A DNA stretch of 46,528 nucleotides from CAKZQX01 sp034437035 (GCA_034437035.1 DAOTUI010000082.1:1-46528), one strand, 5' to 3'. Positions 24,636 to 33,522 are shown, numbered from the stretch's first letter. Made by a program: numbers and translations. The notes: generated from the sequence alone by a model not told the origin.

Positions 24636-25964
24636 CTACGGCGACTGTTGCACCTGCTGCAAGGGCAGCGCGGTTGGCCCGGTGGACTGGGGCTCCGGTG
24701 CCGGATCCTCCGGTGCCGGCTCTTCCGGTGCGGACGGCTCCGCCGCCGGCAGACTCTCCGCGCGGATCAGCTCACTGAGCCGCCGTACATCACTCCAGTC
24801 GGTTTCGCTCTCGATATCGGCCAGCGGCGTATAGAGCGTGTCCAGCGTAAATGTCTGCACAGCATACCGGCGACCATTCGCAATAATCGTGCGGCTCGCA
24901 TCCAGCGGACTGCCCACCGGACGACCGGCGCGGGCTTCTTCCACCACATACTTATGAAACGCCCACTCCGCGAAATATTCCTGCCCGGTCGCCTCAAAGC
25001 TCTCCATCACCAGGCCGGTTTCCAGGTCATCATAGCGGGGCGTCCCATCGGCCGGCGGGGGACCGGGGGCGTGTCCCTGCCAGACTGCAACCCGCAGACG
25101 GACATTGTTGATATAAATCGACGGCACATTATTGTCCCAGGCAGGCGCATACACCGGAATCGCCTTCTCCACCGTATCCAGGCCACGCCCGATATACCGC
25201 GAGAGGATCAACTCGCACCAGTCGCGCACACTATCCTGCCAGGTACGGAAGCTCACAAAGTTGCCATACCGGCCCCGAACAATCCCGGCCGAGCGCTGCG
25301 GATCGAAGGCGGCCCGCTGCCCGCCCCAACTCTTCATATCATGGCTCCGGCAGATGCCGGTAGTGCAGAACTGCGATTCCTGGGCAAAGAAGGCCAGCGC
25401 CACCGCCGGGTCAAGCTCATAGCTGACGATAATCTCGTAGAGTTCATCGGCGTAGGGTGCGGCCGGCGAGCGCCCGGTGCCACCCGTCCCGGTATGCAGC
25501 AGATCCGAGAAGACCTGCCGTGAAATACGGGGCGGTGCCTTGAAGGTCAACTCGGCATCGGCCTGGGGCGGTGGCAGGGCTGACTGCTCCGGTTCCCCCT
25601 CCTGGGCCGCCGGTTCGGCCAGCGTGGTCATGGTCAGGCGCGGACTGATGAAGAACGTAAACGCAACGGCTATACTGCCAACCGTAGCCAGGACGGCCAG
25701 CCGCCGCCGCTCCTGGCGCAGCAACCCGGGCAGGCGCAGCAGCAGCAGCCCCCCCGCCAGCCAGATCAGCCCCAGCATCAAGCGCACGGCCTGCCCATGC
25801 GTGAGCAGATCCAGCAGCAGCAGCAGCGGGATGCTGAATGCCGGCAGCGCCAGCCCGGTCAGGACAACCGGCTCACCCGTTTGCCGCCACCATGCCGGCA
25901 GCATCCGCAGCCTACCCCGCGCGGATCGTGCCGACTCCCCTGATACCGCCTGTTTCTTCATCAT
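24636..25964 (-). CDS. Membrane-anchored glucosaminidase/lysozyme-like protein
   Basis: 442 residues. N-terminal membrane helices are visible: VVLTGLALPAFSIPLLLLLD, LMLGLIWLAGGLLLL and LATVGSIAVAFTFFIS. After a proline-rich linker, residues about 170-300 match the mannosyl-glycoprotein endo-beta-N-acetylglucosaminidase-like fold (PF01832 type): YELDPAVALAFFAQESQF, with the likely catalytic glutamate at 196, then NFVSFRTWQDSVRDWCELI and YAPAWDNNVPS. It should cut peptidoglycan glycan strands at the cell surface. The C-terminal region after residue 330 is less clear and ends in a P-E-A-rich tail. GGGAGGTTGT precedes the start. A true hydrolytic activity is inferred from the fold only. Confidence 0.82.
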   Translation of the reverse strand: MMKKQAVSGESARSARGRLRMLPAWWRQTGEPVVLTGLALPAFSIPLLLLLDLLTHGQAVRLMLGLIWLAGGLLLLRLPGLLRQERRRLAVLATVGSIAVAFTFFISPRLTMTTLAEPAAQEGEPEQSALPPPQADAELTFKAPPRISRQVFSDLLHTGTGGTGRSPAAPYADELYEIIVSYELDPAVALAFFAQESQFCTTGICRSHDMKSWGGQRAAFDPQRSAGIVRGRYGNFVSFRTWQDSVRDWCELILSRYIGRGLDTVEKAIPVYAPAWDNNVPSIYINNVRLRVAVWQGHAPGPPPADGTPRYDDLETGLVMESFEATGQEYFAEWAFHKYVVEEARAGRPVGSPLDASRTIIANGRRYAVQTFTLDTLYTPLADIESETDWSDVRRLSELIRAESLPAAEPSAPEEPAPEDPAPEPQSTGPTALPLQQVQQSP

Positions 25965-26377
25965 ACAACCTCCCGCATTATGTTTGCCGCCGCCGGATGC
26001 AAACGTCCGTATCCCGGCGCATTCCGGCAGCGTGGCTGCTGCCCTCTATGTCCGGGTTCTTTTGTAAACCTTCATCAAGCTACTGACAATTTCTGTTTGT
26101 ATTACGTAAACGAAAAATTGTCAAGTATGTCAACCTGCATACCGCTGCGGTAAAACCGGCTGAGTTGTTGGGCAAGTGGGAAGCAGTCGTCTGTTCCGGC
26201 GTGAAATGCGGCGCTTGTGGGGAATATTGTCTATATTCAAGGTATAAACCGGATCCTGGTGGGGAGGTGATCAGGGCAATTGCATTTAAAGCGCCATGGA
26301 GCATGCCGTTCTGAAGCACACGCTCTCTGCATTCATGTGATGAACCGGCATTCGCTTCAGCGCTATGGTTGCTTTTC

Positions 26378-26592
26378 CTGACAGGAGGTACGCGGTCGGT
26401 TCCAAAACAGGTGTTCATCTGGATGAACGGCCCGATTCGCCTCCGGCAGGACGGAAGATTCCAGATCTTTATCATAAAAATTTGCATCCTGTGCAAATTT
26501 TTATGATAAAGATAAAAAGAGTACCACGCTGCCGCAGGCGAAGACAGCGTTTGAGTCTGGGACGCGGCCGGAACAGTCCGCACTGCGTAATA
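26378..26592 (+). repeat. Hairpin-bearing dispersed element, copy 4
   Basis: Left outer end ACAGGAGGTACGCGGTCGG, left arm GCCTCCGGCAGGACGGAAG, a hairpin at 26465-26513 (22-bp perfect stem, ATCTTTATCATAAAAATTTG outermost, loop TCCTG), right arm AGTACCACGCTGCCGCAGG, and right outer end GTCCGCACTGCGTAAT. It sits within a 1-kb gene-free region (25965-26967). No gene is supported there on either strand. Confidence 0.88.
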
Positions 26593-26701
26593 CCAAGTTG
26601 CATTCTGGGGTACAACATTCCACCTCATTCCGGTGCGTCCTGGTGCGTCCTGTGGAAGGGTAATATGGTATGTCAAAACGCAACTTGGTATAAGTCATAT
26701 C
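26590..26701. mobile_element. Possible mini-inverted-repeat element of about 112 bp
   Basis: A 12-bp exact inverted pair, ATACCAAGTTGC at the left and GCAACTTGGTAT at the right, encloses about 88 bp. The interior has a tandem GGTGCGTCCT pair. Its left end touches the right end of hairpin element copy 4, so one may have inserted beside the other. No coding potential. Only one copy is seen in the window, so the call is tentative. Confidence 0.45.
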
Positions 26702-26703
26702 AA

Positions 26704-26767
26704 TCACACGACTTACGCGGTGGGAGTTTGGACCACGAACAACACGAAATGAGCGAAACCCACGAAA
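26704..26767 (+). repeat. Partial outer arm of the hairpin element family
   Basis: CGACTTACGCGGTGGGAGTT and the following GGACCACGAACAACACGAAAT match the left outer arm of copy 3 (24390-24440) almost base for base, but the central hairpin and right arm do not follow. It is a solo end or a truncated copy. Confidence 0.75.
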
Positions 26768-26967
26768 CTGCTAATGCCGGCGTGTATCAGGCGATCCCGC
26801 GTTTGGTGGGGGATATCACCTGGTGAAACGCCTGATTTGCAGCCCACCGCGCAACGCATTTCTATCGGAGGCAGGTGTGCGGCGAACAGCCGCACCTACG
26901 AACTCTGAACCTGGAATGGTTCTTGCTACGCCAGATCAGCGGGGAAGTATTATCAGGAGGAACCGCT

Positions 26968-27300
26968 ATGCCCTACAGCGTGGTCGTCTGGCTGGTCAAT
27001 CCCGGCCGGCAGCAGCATGAGGAAGAAACAGTCCAGGCCGGCGCGGAACGTGAGCGCAACAGTGGCGCATCGTCCGGCGTGAATATCCCGCCCGCGTTTA
27101 CCCGCTTTTCCTATGGCCTGTACGAGTCGCGGGAGCGCGTCGAGGTTATTCTCACGGATATTGCCGATCGGTTGCAGCAGAATGCACCGCTGCATGTCGT
27201 GCGAGGCGATCAGTTATTCGTCATTCCGGCGAGTCGGGTTCACTACGTCGCCTGCAAAGAGACCGAGCGACCAGTTGATCGCCGGCCTGAGCATGCGTGA
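26968..27300 (+). CDS. Small hypothetical protein
   Basis: A 110-residue soluble protein starting MPYSVVVWLVNPGRQQHEEE. The start is ATG 26968 because AGGAGG lies about 7 bases upstream. The first quarter is hydrophobic then acidic; the rest is mixed, with no membrane segment. I do not recognise a family. A 7-bp hairpin (GTGCGGC...GCCGCAC, about 26877-26895) lies upstream. It stands between element copies and the convergent trpC gene. Codon use resembles its neighbours, supporting a real gene. Confidence 0.7.
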   Translation: MPYSVVVWLVNPGRQQHEEETVQAGAERERNSGASSGVNIPPAFTRFSYGLYESRERVEVILTDIADRLQQNAPLHVVRGDQLFVIPASRVHYVACKETERPVDRRPEHA

Positions 27301-27379
27301 TGTCAGTTTACCATCAACCCGGCCAGCAACGGGAACGGGGGCATAGTAACACATCAGTATGAAGCATGTCGGGCAGCCC

Positions 27380-28225
27380 TTACCGCTCTGCCCAACCCGC
27401 CAGTTCGCGTACGCGCGCGCCGATGTCCGGGGCAGTGACCAGCGCCTCGCCTACCAGCACCGCATCCACGCCGCAACTACGCAACCGCGCCACATCCGCC
27501 GCCGTGAAAATGCCGCTCTCGCTGACCAGCACCGGGCGGTCACTGCCGGCCGGCAACTGTGCCGCCAGTTGCTCGGTTGTCTCCAGCGTCGTCTGGAAGC
27601 TGTTCAGGTCGCGGTTGTTGATACCCACAATCCGCGCCCCTACCGCCAACGCGCGCTCCAGTTCGGCTGCGGTGTGGGCCTCGACCAGCGCCTGCATCCC
27701 CAGCGCCTGCGTCAGCGCCAGCAGTTCACGCAGCGTGGTATCGTCCAGGGCGGCCACAATCAGCAGCAGCGCATCCGCCCCGTAGACCCGCGCCTCATAA
27801 ACCTGGTAGGGATCGAGGATGAAATCCTTGCGCAGCAGCGGCACGCCGGCCGTTGGCGGTTCAGCCGTTCGCGGTTCCGGAATTGCCGACCGGCGGATAC
27901 CCTCAAGATATTTCAAGCTGCCCTGAAAGAAGCGCGTATCGGTCAGGACGGAGAGCGCCGCCGCGCCATTGGCGCTGTAGGTCCGGGCAATTTCCCGATG
28001 ATCGAAGTGCTCCAGGAAGACGCCACGGCTGGGTGAGGCCTTCTTGACCTCGGCAATTAGCGCGACGGCGTCGGTTTTGCGGAGCGCGGCTGCAAAATCG
28101 CGCGTGGGCGGGGCTTGCGCCAGGCTGATCCGCAGCTTCTCCAGCGGTATCTTGATCTGCCGGCGCGCGACTTCGGTGCGCTTGTGCGCCAGGATGCGGG
28201 TTAGCAGTGATTCGGGTTGGGTCAT
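27380..28225 (-). CDS. trpC: Indole-3-glycerol-phosphate synthase
   Basis: 281 residues, the TIM-barrel enzyme that closes the indole ring by converting 1-(2-carboxyphenylamino)-1-deoxyribulose 5-phosphate to indole-3-glycerol phosphate in tryptophan synthesis. Core motifs are present: ALIAEVKKASPSRG, LSVLTDTRFFQGS, VPLLRKDFILDPYQVYEARV, LVEAHTAAELERAL, GINNRDLNSF and LVSESGIF. A short extra loop of about 14 residues (AIPEPRTAEPPTAG) sits just before VPLLRKDF and is not usual. GAGGAACAAAAT precedes the ATG at 28225. trpD is two genes upstream, separated by a RCK protein gene and a dispersed element. Other trp genes are not in the window. Confidence 0.97.
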   Translation of the reverse strand: MTQPESLLTRILAHKRTEVARRQIKIPLEKLRISLAQAPPTRDFAAALRKTDAVALIAEVKKASPSRGVFLEHFDHREIARTYSANGAAALSVLTDTRFFQGSLKYLEGIRRSAIPEPRTAEPPTAGVPLLRKDFILDPYQVYEARVYGADALLLIVAALDDTTLRELLALTQALGMQALVEAHTAAELERALAVGARIVGINNRDLNSFQTTLETTEQLAAQLPAGSDRPVLVSESGIFTAADVARLRSCGVDAVLVGEALVTAPDIGARVRELAGWAER

Positions 28226-28242
28226 ATTTTGTTCCTCTCATT

Positions 28243-28457
28243 GACAGGACTGACGCAGTTGATATACAAACCGGAATGTTTGACCAGATGAACGCCGGAT
28301 TCGCCTGCGGCAGCATGGTACTGTTTGATCTTTTTTGCAAATTTTTGCACTATGTGCAAAAATTTATGAAAAAGCATGGGTTCTTCCGCCCTGCCGGAGG
28401 CGAAATACGCCGTTATTGAGAGCAAACGGTCCGTTTGAACATGCATCGCGTAACTCA
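28243..28457 (-). repeat. Hairpin-bearing dispersed element, copy 5 (between trk-like gene and trpC)
   Basis: Outer end GACAGGACTGACGCAGTTG, arm TTCGCCTGCGGCAGCATGG, a hairpin at 28330-28374 (21-bp stem with a 3-base internal mismatch, loop TAT, tip TTTTTGCAC), arm TTCCGCCCTGCCGGAGGCG, and outer end GCATCGCGTAACTC. It ends about 2 bases before the stop codon of the trk-like gene (28460), and so separates that gene from trpC. Confidence 0.9.
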
Positions 28458-28459
28458 TA

Positions 28460-30346
28460 TCATTGATCCAGTTTGCCGGTCTGCGTGGCGACCAGGCGGC
28501 GGGTGGTGGCTTCGCCGGTCTGGGCATGCTGCGAGCGCAGTTCGGCCAGGCGGGCCACGTCAACCAGGACGACAATCTCGTCACCGATGTCCAGGCAGGT
28601 TTCCAGCTTGAGCGGCAGCACCTGCGCCTCGTTCCGCCGCACGGAAATCACCAGTACCTGCGCCTGCTCGCGTATCTGGCGGATCTGTTGACCGACGAAG
28701 GCATCCCCTGCATGGATCGTGAGCGTCACGGTTGAGTAGAGCCGACTACCGATCTCGATAGCACGCTCAATACCACACACGATTGACGCCGCCGCCAGGG
28801 TTGGCGCGGCCAGCGCCGAGGTGCTGAACACCGTATGCCGCCCAAAAAGTTCCTCTAACTGCTCGGCCATCACATCGCTAAACACCCGCAGCACCAGATG
28901 CAGATCCGGTCGCAGACGGCGTGCCGCCAGGCCGATCTGAATGTTGACCAGTTTATCACTGGTTACGGCCGCCACCGAGTAGGCCCGTCCCAACCCGGCA
29001 GCCTGCAGCAATTCCGGGTTGCGCGCATCCCCGCGAATAACGCGAATGCCCAGCGCTTCAATCTCAGAGACGAGCGGACCATGGGTGTCTTTCTCACAGA
29101 TGACCACGATTTCCGGGTCGCGCTGCATATCATACAATGCCTTCACCACGCGGTAGCCCACCTTGCCCAGGCCACAGACAATCACCGTGTTGAACTGGGG
29201 CGAGGGACGTTGCAACTGGGGCGGGTGTAGAAAGCCCAGTTTGCTGCGCTGATTGAACATGCGCGCCTGTTCCAGCGATCCGAGCGATCCCAGCAGCAGC
29301 ACCGTGTCGCCGCCTTCGATCCGGCTCATCAGGCTGACCCGGCGTTCCCGCCCCTGCGCATCAATATGATAGATCAGACGTACATCATACTGCTCCTCGA
29401 TGCTCTGGACAAACCCGCAGAGCCGGCTTTCGGCATTCACACTGATCTCCGAAACTCCAATTATCCTATCAACAAGCGGCAGGACATGCACAATATCCCG
29501 GCTGACCGTGGCGGCCGCCAGGGTAGCCGCACCCAGGGCCGATGAGCTAAAGGCCGAGTTGACGCCAAAACTGCGCTCCAGGTTGGTATCCAACTCATCG
29601 CTAAAAATCCGCATCACCATCTGGACCGGGGGGTGGTAGTGGCGCGCGGCCAGGGCAATCTCAATATTGAGCAGGTCATTGTTGATGGCCGCGATAACAC
29701 TGCGGGCACGTACCAATCCGGCATGGCGCAGCACATCCGGCTCACGGGCATCGCCCTGAACCACAGGCACCTTCAGCTTCAGGGCCGGCGACACAAACTC
29801 GCTGTTCCAGTCCTGCTCAACCACCACCACCTCATAGCCGGCATCCAGCAGTTGCAGCATCACCCGGTAAGAGACGCGCCCCAACCCACAGATGATCACA
29901 TGGTCATGAAAGGTCTTTGCCAGTGAAATTTGCCAGCCTTCGCGCCGGCTGCTCTTGTCCAGCAGGAACCGCCCAAAATCGAGCACGCTCTGAAAGATCA
30001 GCGCCACTCCCAGCAGCGGCGTGATAAAGAAGAGCGCCTGACCGATACGATCCTGCGCCGGCCAGTCCAGATTAATCTCGAAGACATACATGCGAATGGT
30101 TTCAAAGAGCGCCTGGGGCAGTGACAGGCAGGGTGTGCCGTTGCAGGGCGAACTGGTAAAGAAAAAAGCCAGGTAGAAGGTATTGACCGCCGTCAGAATG
30201 CAAAAACCGAACAGCGGAATTTTCGCCTCACGCAGCAGCGTCCAGACATCATGCAGATACGCCTGCACCAGCCGGAGCGGGTGGTAGCGGCGCTGCCGGC
30301 GCAGACGCTCAACACGGAGTTCGTTGGTAGAGGTGCGATCAGGCAT
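28460..30346 (-). CDS. Two-RCK-domain membrane protein (TrkA/ion-channel-like)
   Basis: 628 residues. Two N-terminal membrane helices (FGFCILTAVNTFYLAFFF and ALFFITPLLGVALIFQS) enclose a pore-like segment with two cysteines (SSPCNGTPC), but no T-V-G-Y-G potassium filter is visible. Two RCK_N/TrkA_N NAD-binding folds follow, at about residues 148-290 (HVIICGLGRVSYRV) and from about 390 (TVIVCGLGKVGYRV), with TrkA_C-like ends. The layout is that of a ligand-gated ion channel or its regulator, as in CASTOR/BK-type tandem-RCK proteins, but ion selectivity cannot be told. It starts 13 bp after trpD, so the two are probably cotranscribed; GGAG lies before the ATG at 30346. Confidence 0.9.
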   Translation of the reverse strand: MPDRTSTNELRVERLRRQRRYHPLRLVQAYLHDVWTLLREAKIPLFGFCILTAVNTFYLAFFFTSSPCNGTPCLSLPQALFETIRMYVFEINLDWPAQDRIGQALFFITPLLGVALIFQSVLDFGRFLLDKSSRREGWQISLAKTFHDHVIICGLGRVSYRVMLQLLDAGYEVVVVEQDWNSEFVSPALKLKVPVVQGDAREPDVLRHAGLVRARSVIAAINNDLLNIEIALAARHYHPPVQMVMRIFSDELDTNLERSFGVNSAFSSSALGAATLAAATVSRDIVHVLPLVDRIIGVSEISVNAESRLCGFVQSIEEQYDVRLIYHIDAQGRERRVSLMSRIEGGDTVLLLGSLGSLEQARMFNQRSKLGFLHPPQLQRPSPQFNTVIVCGLGKVGYRVVKALYDMQRDPEIVVICEKDTHGPLVSEIEALGIRVIRGDARNPELLQAAGLGRAYSVAAVTSDKLVNIQIGLAARRLRPDLHLVLRVFSDVMAEQLEELFGRHTVFSTSALAAPTLAAASIVCGIERAIEIGSRLYSTVTLTIHAGDAFVGQQIRQIREQAQVLVISVRRNEAQVLPLKLETCLDIGDEIVVLVDVARLAELRSQHAQTGEATTRRLVATQTGKLDQ

Positions 30347-30359
30347 GGGTAACTCCGGA

Positions 30360-31388
30360 CTAGCCTTCCGTCGGTTGGTTACTCACCTCGATCAGGCGCT
30401 CGAGGCGTTCCTGAGCGCGGCCTTCGTCCAGGCCGGCGCGGGCCAGTTCCACTGCGCCGGGCATGTCTGGGGCAGCATCTCCCGCCACCAGCGCCGCCGC
30501 CGCGTTGAGCAGCACCACATCGCGCTTGGGGCCGCGCTCTCGTCCCGCCAGAATATCATGCACAATCCGAACATTCGCCTGGACATCGCCACCGCGGAGC
30601 GCCTCGCGCGGTGCCGGATCAAAGCGCAGATCGGTTGGGCTGAGCAGCGAGCGCACCGGCTCCTGCCCCGCGCGCACTTCAAACAGGATATTTGGCCCGC
30701 TCAGGGTGAGTTCGTCCACATTGCCGTCGCCATGCACCACCAGCGCATGGATCGACCCGAGGCGACTCAGCGCCCGCGCCAACTTCTCCGCCAGTGCTTC
30801 GCTGGCGACGCCCAGCACCTGGTGGCGCGCGCGGGCCGGGTTGGTCAGCGGCCCCAGGACATTGAAGGCGGTGCGAATGCCAATCTCGCGGCGCACCGGC
30901 CCGGCAAAGCGCATCGCCGGGTGGAACTTGGGCGCAAACATAAAGCCAATTCCCGCCTCGCGCAGGCAGCGCACCACGCCCTCGGCCTCCAGTTCGATAT
31001 TGACCCCCAGCCCTTCCAGCACATCGGCACTACCGCAGGCGCTCGACATGGCCCGGTTGCCATGCTTGGCGACGGTCAGGCCCGCCCCGGCGACCACAAA
31101 CGCAGCCGTTGTGCTGATGTTGAAGGTGTTGGAACTATCGCCGCCGGTGCCGCAGGTATCCACCAGCGGACCATCGAAAAAGACATGTGTGGCCTTCTCG
31201 CGCATCACCTCGGCCATGCCCGCGATCTCGGCGTCGGTCTCCTCCTTCAGATGCAGCGCCGTCAGGAATGCGGCGATCTGCGCGGGGGTGGCCGCGCCAC
31301 TCATAATCTCCTCCATCACCGTGGACGCCTCAGCCTGACCCAGATCCCGGCCGCCGGTTACCGCAATGATTGCATCACGAATACTCAC
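30360..31388 (-). CDS. trpD: Anthranilate phosphoribosyltransferase
   Basis: About 342 residues. It transfers phosphoribosyl from PRPP to anthranilate in tryptophan synthesis. Family signatures: VDTCGTGGDSSNTFNISTTA (PRPP/anthranilate site), AKHGNRAMSSACGSADVLEG, MFAPKFHPAMR, GPLTNPA and VHGDGNVDE. The start chosen is GTG 31388, preceded by AAGGAGG at the right spacing; the ATG at 31409 (MANKEGVVSIRDA) has no clear ribosome site, so it is less likely. It is followed 13 bp later by the trk-like gene, and trpC comes after that. It is full length and cytosolic. Confidence 0.96.
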   Translation of the reverse strand: MSIRDAIIAVTGGRDLGQAEASTVMEEIMSGAATPAQIAAFLTALHLKEETDAEIAGMAEVMREKATHVFFDGPLVDTCGTGGDSSNTFNISTTAAFVVAGAGLTVAKHGNRAMSSACGSADVLEGLGVNIELEAEGVVRCLREAGIGFMFAPKFHPAMRFAGPVRREIGIRTAFNVLGPLTNPARARHQVLGVASEALAEKLARALSRLGSIHALVVHGDGNVDELTLSGPNILFEVRAGQEPVRSLLSPTDLRFDPAPREALRGGDVQANVRIVHDILAGRERGPKRDVVLLNAAAALVAGDAAPDMPGAVELARAGLDEGRAQERLERLIEVSNQPTEG

Positions 31389-31481
31389 CACGCCCTCCTT
31401 GTTTGCCATGTCTCAACTGGTCGTTATTGCGGGAGATTGTACCACGATGCCACAAAGCCAGTGCGTTTACCTTGTCCCTCG

Positions 31482-33263
31482 TCAGGTGCCCTCCCAGCGA
31501 ATGCGAAAGATCCGCCCGCCAAAATCATCGCTGACCAGCACGCTGCCGTCGGGCAGCACCAGCAGCCCGGCCGGGCGGCCCCAGGCATCCGCGCCGATGA
31601 TAAAGCCGCGCAGCAGATCTTCGTGCCCGACCGGCTGCCCGTTCTTAAAGCGCACCCGCACAACGTTATAGCCGATCCGGGTGCCCCCGGTCTGGTCGGA
31701 TGCGGAGCCGTGGAAAGCAATCAGCGCATCGCCCTGATAGCCGGCGGGGAACCCGGTCTGGTCATAGAAGGCTACTCCCAGCGGGGCCCAGTGCGCCGGG
31801 AAGGTGTAGCGCGGTCCCTCGGTGGCGGCACAGCGCGCCGGGTCGTTAAACTCCGGGTTAGGCCGGCGGTCGCCATAGCAGTAGGGCCAGCCATAGTTTT
31901 GCCCCGCCCGGATCAGATTGAACTCCTCGGGCGGCAGATCCGGGCCCAGGTTGTTGCGGCCCATATCCATCCCCCACAATTCATCGGTGAAGGGACGGAA
32001 ATCCAGGCCCACCGTGTTGCGCAGCCCGCCGGCGAAAACCTCCAACCCGCTGCCGTCGGGGTTAGCCCGCAGCACCGCCGCACGCAGGGGCGTACTCTCC
32101 TCGCAGACATCACACGACGAGCCTACGCTCAGGTAGAGCATGCCGTCCGGCCCCTGCAGCAGCGTGCGTGTACGATGTCCGTAGAGATCGGTTGCGCCGT
32201 CGGGAATGCCATCAATCACCACCTGCTGCGCGCGGGCGCGCCCATTGGGGCCAAAGTCACTCAGGCGCACCACCCGGTTCTCGGCGGCGGCGTACAACTG
32301 CCCATCCACAAACGCAACGCTATGCACAAAGGGCAGCCCTTCGGCCACCAGTTGCTCCGTCTCGTAGTAGCCATCGCCGTCGTTGTCGCGCAGGCGTACC
32401 ACCGTATCCGTCGTGGATGAACCAAAGACCAGGCTGCCGTCCGTGTCACGCGCCATAAAGCGCGGCCCACGCAGTCCGCCGGCAACTTCCTCAACCGTGA
32501 AGCCGGTGGGCACCTCCAGCGGGGTGGGCCAGCCGGCCCGCTCTACCGCCCGATACTGCGGCGGGGCCATGGCCGCCGGGTCGAGGTTGGCGCGTCCCGG
32601 CGCGAAGACCTCCGCCCCCAGCCGGCCCAGCAGCACCTGGTAGGGTTCCGGGTTGTCGGGGTGATACTCGAAGCGCGCCCGCTCAAACCACTGGGTCAGC
32701 ACGGTTGCGCCGCTGCTGTTGGTCTCCATGGCCGGTTCGGTCAGGGGTAGCCCGAACAGCGCCAGACTCTCGGCGTAGCTCGTCCCCGGCCGGCCATCGA
32801 ACTCCAGCCCGTTGCGCTCCCAATAGCCCAGGAACGGCTCACACAGGCTGTGGCGGGTCGCCGCAAAGAAGCGGCAGCCGTCCGTCGGCGCGCCCGGCGG
32901 CAACGTTTGCCAGTCCCGCCCGGCCTGGCGCAGCGCCTCATCCCCCAGGCGACCCAGCAGCACATCGTACGGCGGACTGTTCTTCGGGTGCGCCTCAAAG
33001 CGCTCGCGCTCAAACCACTGCACCGCAAAAACGCCTTCGCTGCTACGCTCCTGGCGCTGTGCGCTGATCGGCAGACCAAATACCGGCAGCCCACCCTGGC
33101 GCTCCCAGAACTGCAAGAAGCGCCCGTCAACGCTGTAGCCGGTCTCGGTAAAGAAGCGCCGGCTCTGGGCGACACCGGGCTGCGCGGGTGAGAGCGCAAA
33201 AAACCCCGCGACTGCTACCGCCATAAGCAGCAACAGCGCGGGGGAAACTTGAGTAACGCGCAT
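31482..33263 (-). CDS. Secreted PQQ-type sugar dehydrogenase with duplicated N-terminal repeats
   Basis: 593 residues. An N-terminal signal sequence (LLLLMAVAVAGFFALSPAQP, VAQS) is followed by two copies of a WER-GG-FG unit (FFTETGYSVDGRFLQFWERQ, GGLPVFGLPISAQ, and FFAATRHSLCEPFLGYWER, FDGRPGTSYAESLALFGLPL), each with WFERxRFExHPxNxPPYxVLLGRLG. The remainder is a beta-propeller glucose/sorbosone dehydrogenase (TDGSLVFGSSTTDTVVRLRD, TRTLLQGPDGMLYLSVGSSC, GWPYCYGDRRPNPEF, VLPDGSVLVSDDFGGRIFRI). It should oxidise sugars or related alcohols outside the cell using PQQ. The start is set at ATG 33263 because the ribosome site AGAGG fits it better than ATG 33269. PQQ dependence is inferred from family. 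Confidence 0.92.
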   Translation of the reverse strand: MRVTQVSPALLLLMAVAVAGFFALSPAQPGVAQSRRFFTETGYSVDGRFLQFWERQGGLPVFGLPISAQRQERSSEGVFAVQWFERERFEAHPKNSPPYDVLLGRLGDEALRQAGRDWQTLPPGAPTDGCRFFAATRHSLCEPFLGYWERNGLEFDGRPGTSYAESLALFGLPLTEPAMETNSSGATVLTQWFERARFEYHPDNPEPYQVLLGRLGAEVFAPGRANLDPAAMAPPQYRAVERAGWPTPLEVPTGFTVEEVAGGLRGPRFMARDTDGSLVFGSSTTDTVVRLRDNDGDGYYETEQLVAEGLPFVHSVAFVDGQLYAAAENRVVRLSDFGPNGRARAQQVVIDGIPDGATDLYGHRTRTLLQGPDGMLYLSVGSSCDVCEESTPLRAAVLRANPDGSGLEVFAGGLRNTVGLDFRPFTDELWGMDMGRNNLGPDLPPEEFNLIRAGQNYGWPYCYGDRRPNPEFNDPARCAATEGPRYTFPAHWAPLGVAFYDQTGFPAGYQGDALIAFHGSASDQTGGTRIGYNVVRVRFKNGQPVGHEDLLRGFIIGADAWGRPAGLLVLPDGSVLVSDDFGGRIFRIRWEGT

Positions 33264-33286
33264 GCACATACCTCTTCTAGCGTTTA

Positions 33287-33480
33287 GTTACAGGACTTAC
33301 GCGAAACCGGCTTCCGGCCGCGTGCCAGACCCGGAAGCCGGTTTCGCCTGCGGCAGCATGGTACTTGTTTTATCTTTTTGGAAAAAATGTGGCTCGGAGA
33401 GCCACATTTTTTCCAAATAAGGATGTCCCGTTCCGACCTGCCGGAGGCGAACAACGTCTCCATGCGGGTGATCGCGTAAC
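33287..33480 (-). repeat. Hairpin-bearing dispersed element, copy 6
   Basis: Outer end TTACAGGACTTACGCG, arm TTCGCCTGCGGCAGCATGG, a hairpin at 33374-33421 (about 19 bp paired plus a looser base, loop GGA, tip GTGGCTC), arm GACCTGCCGGAGGCGAAC, and outer end TGATCGCGTAACG. It lies upstream of the sugar dehydrogenase gene and downstream of sir2, both minus, so it could end sir2 transcription. Confidence 0.88.
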
Positions 33481-33522
33481 GCATGTTCGTTAACAACTCG
33501 ACCAATCGCGTAATCACGCAAG

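Noticed and set aside
26080..26676. Open frames in the 1-kb space before 26968
   Set aside because: Both strands translate repeat sequence; composition changes at each repeat border and no start has a ribosome site.
30324..32420. A plus-strand open frame of about 700 codons
   Set aside because: It lies antisense to trpD and the sugar dehydrogenase gene, is rich in R, Q, H and G from high-GC antisense bias, and has no family motifs.
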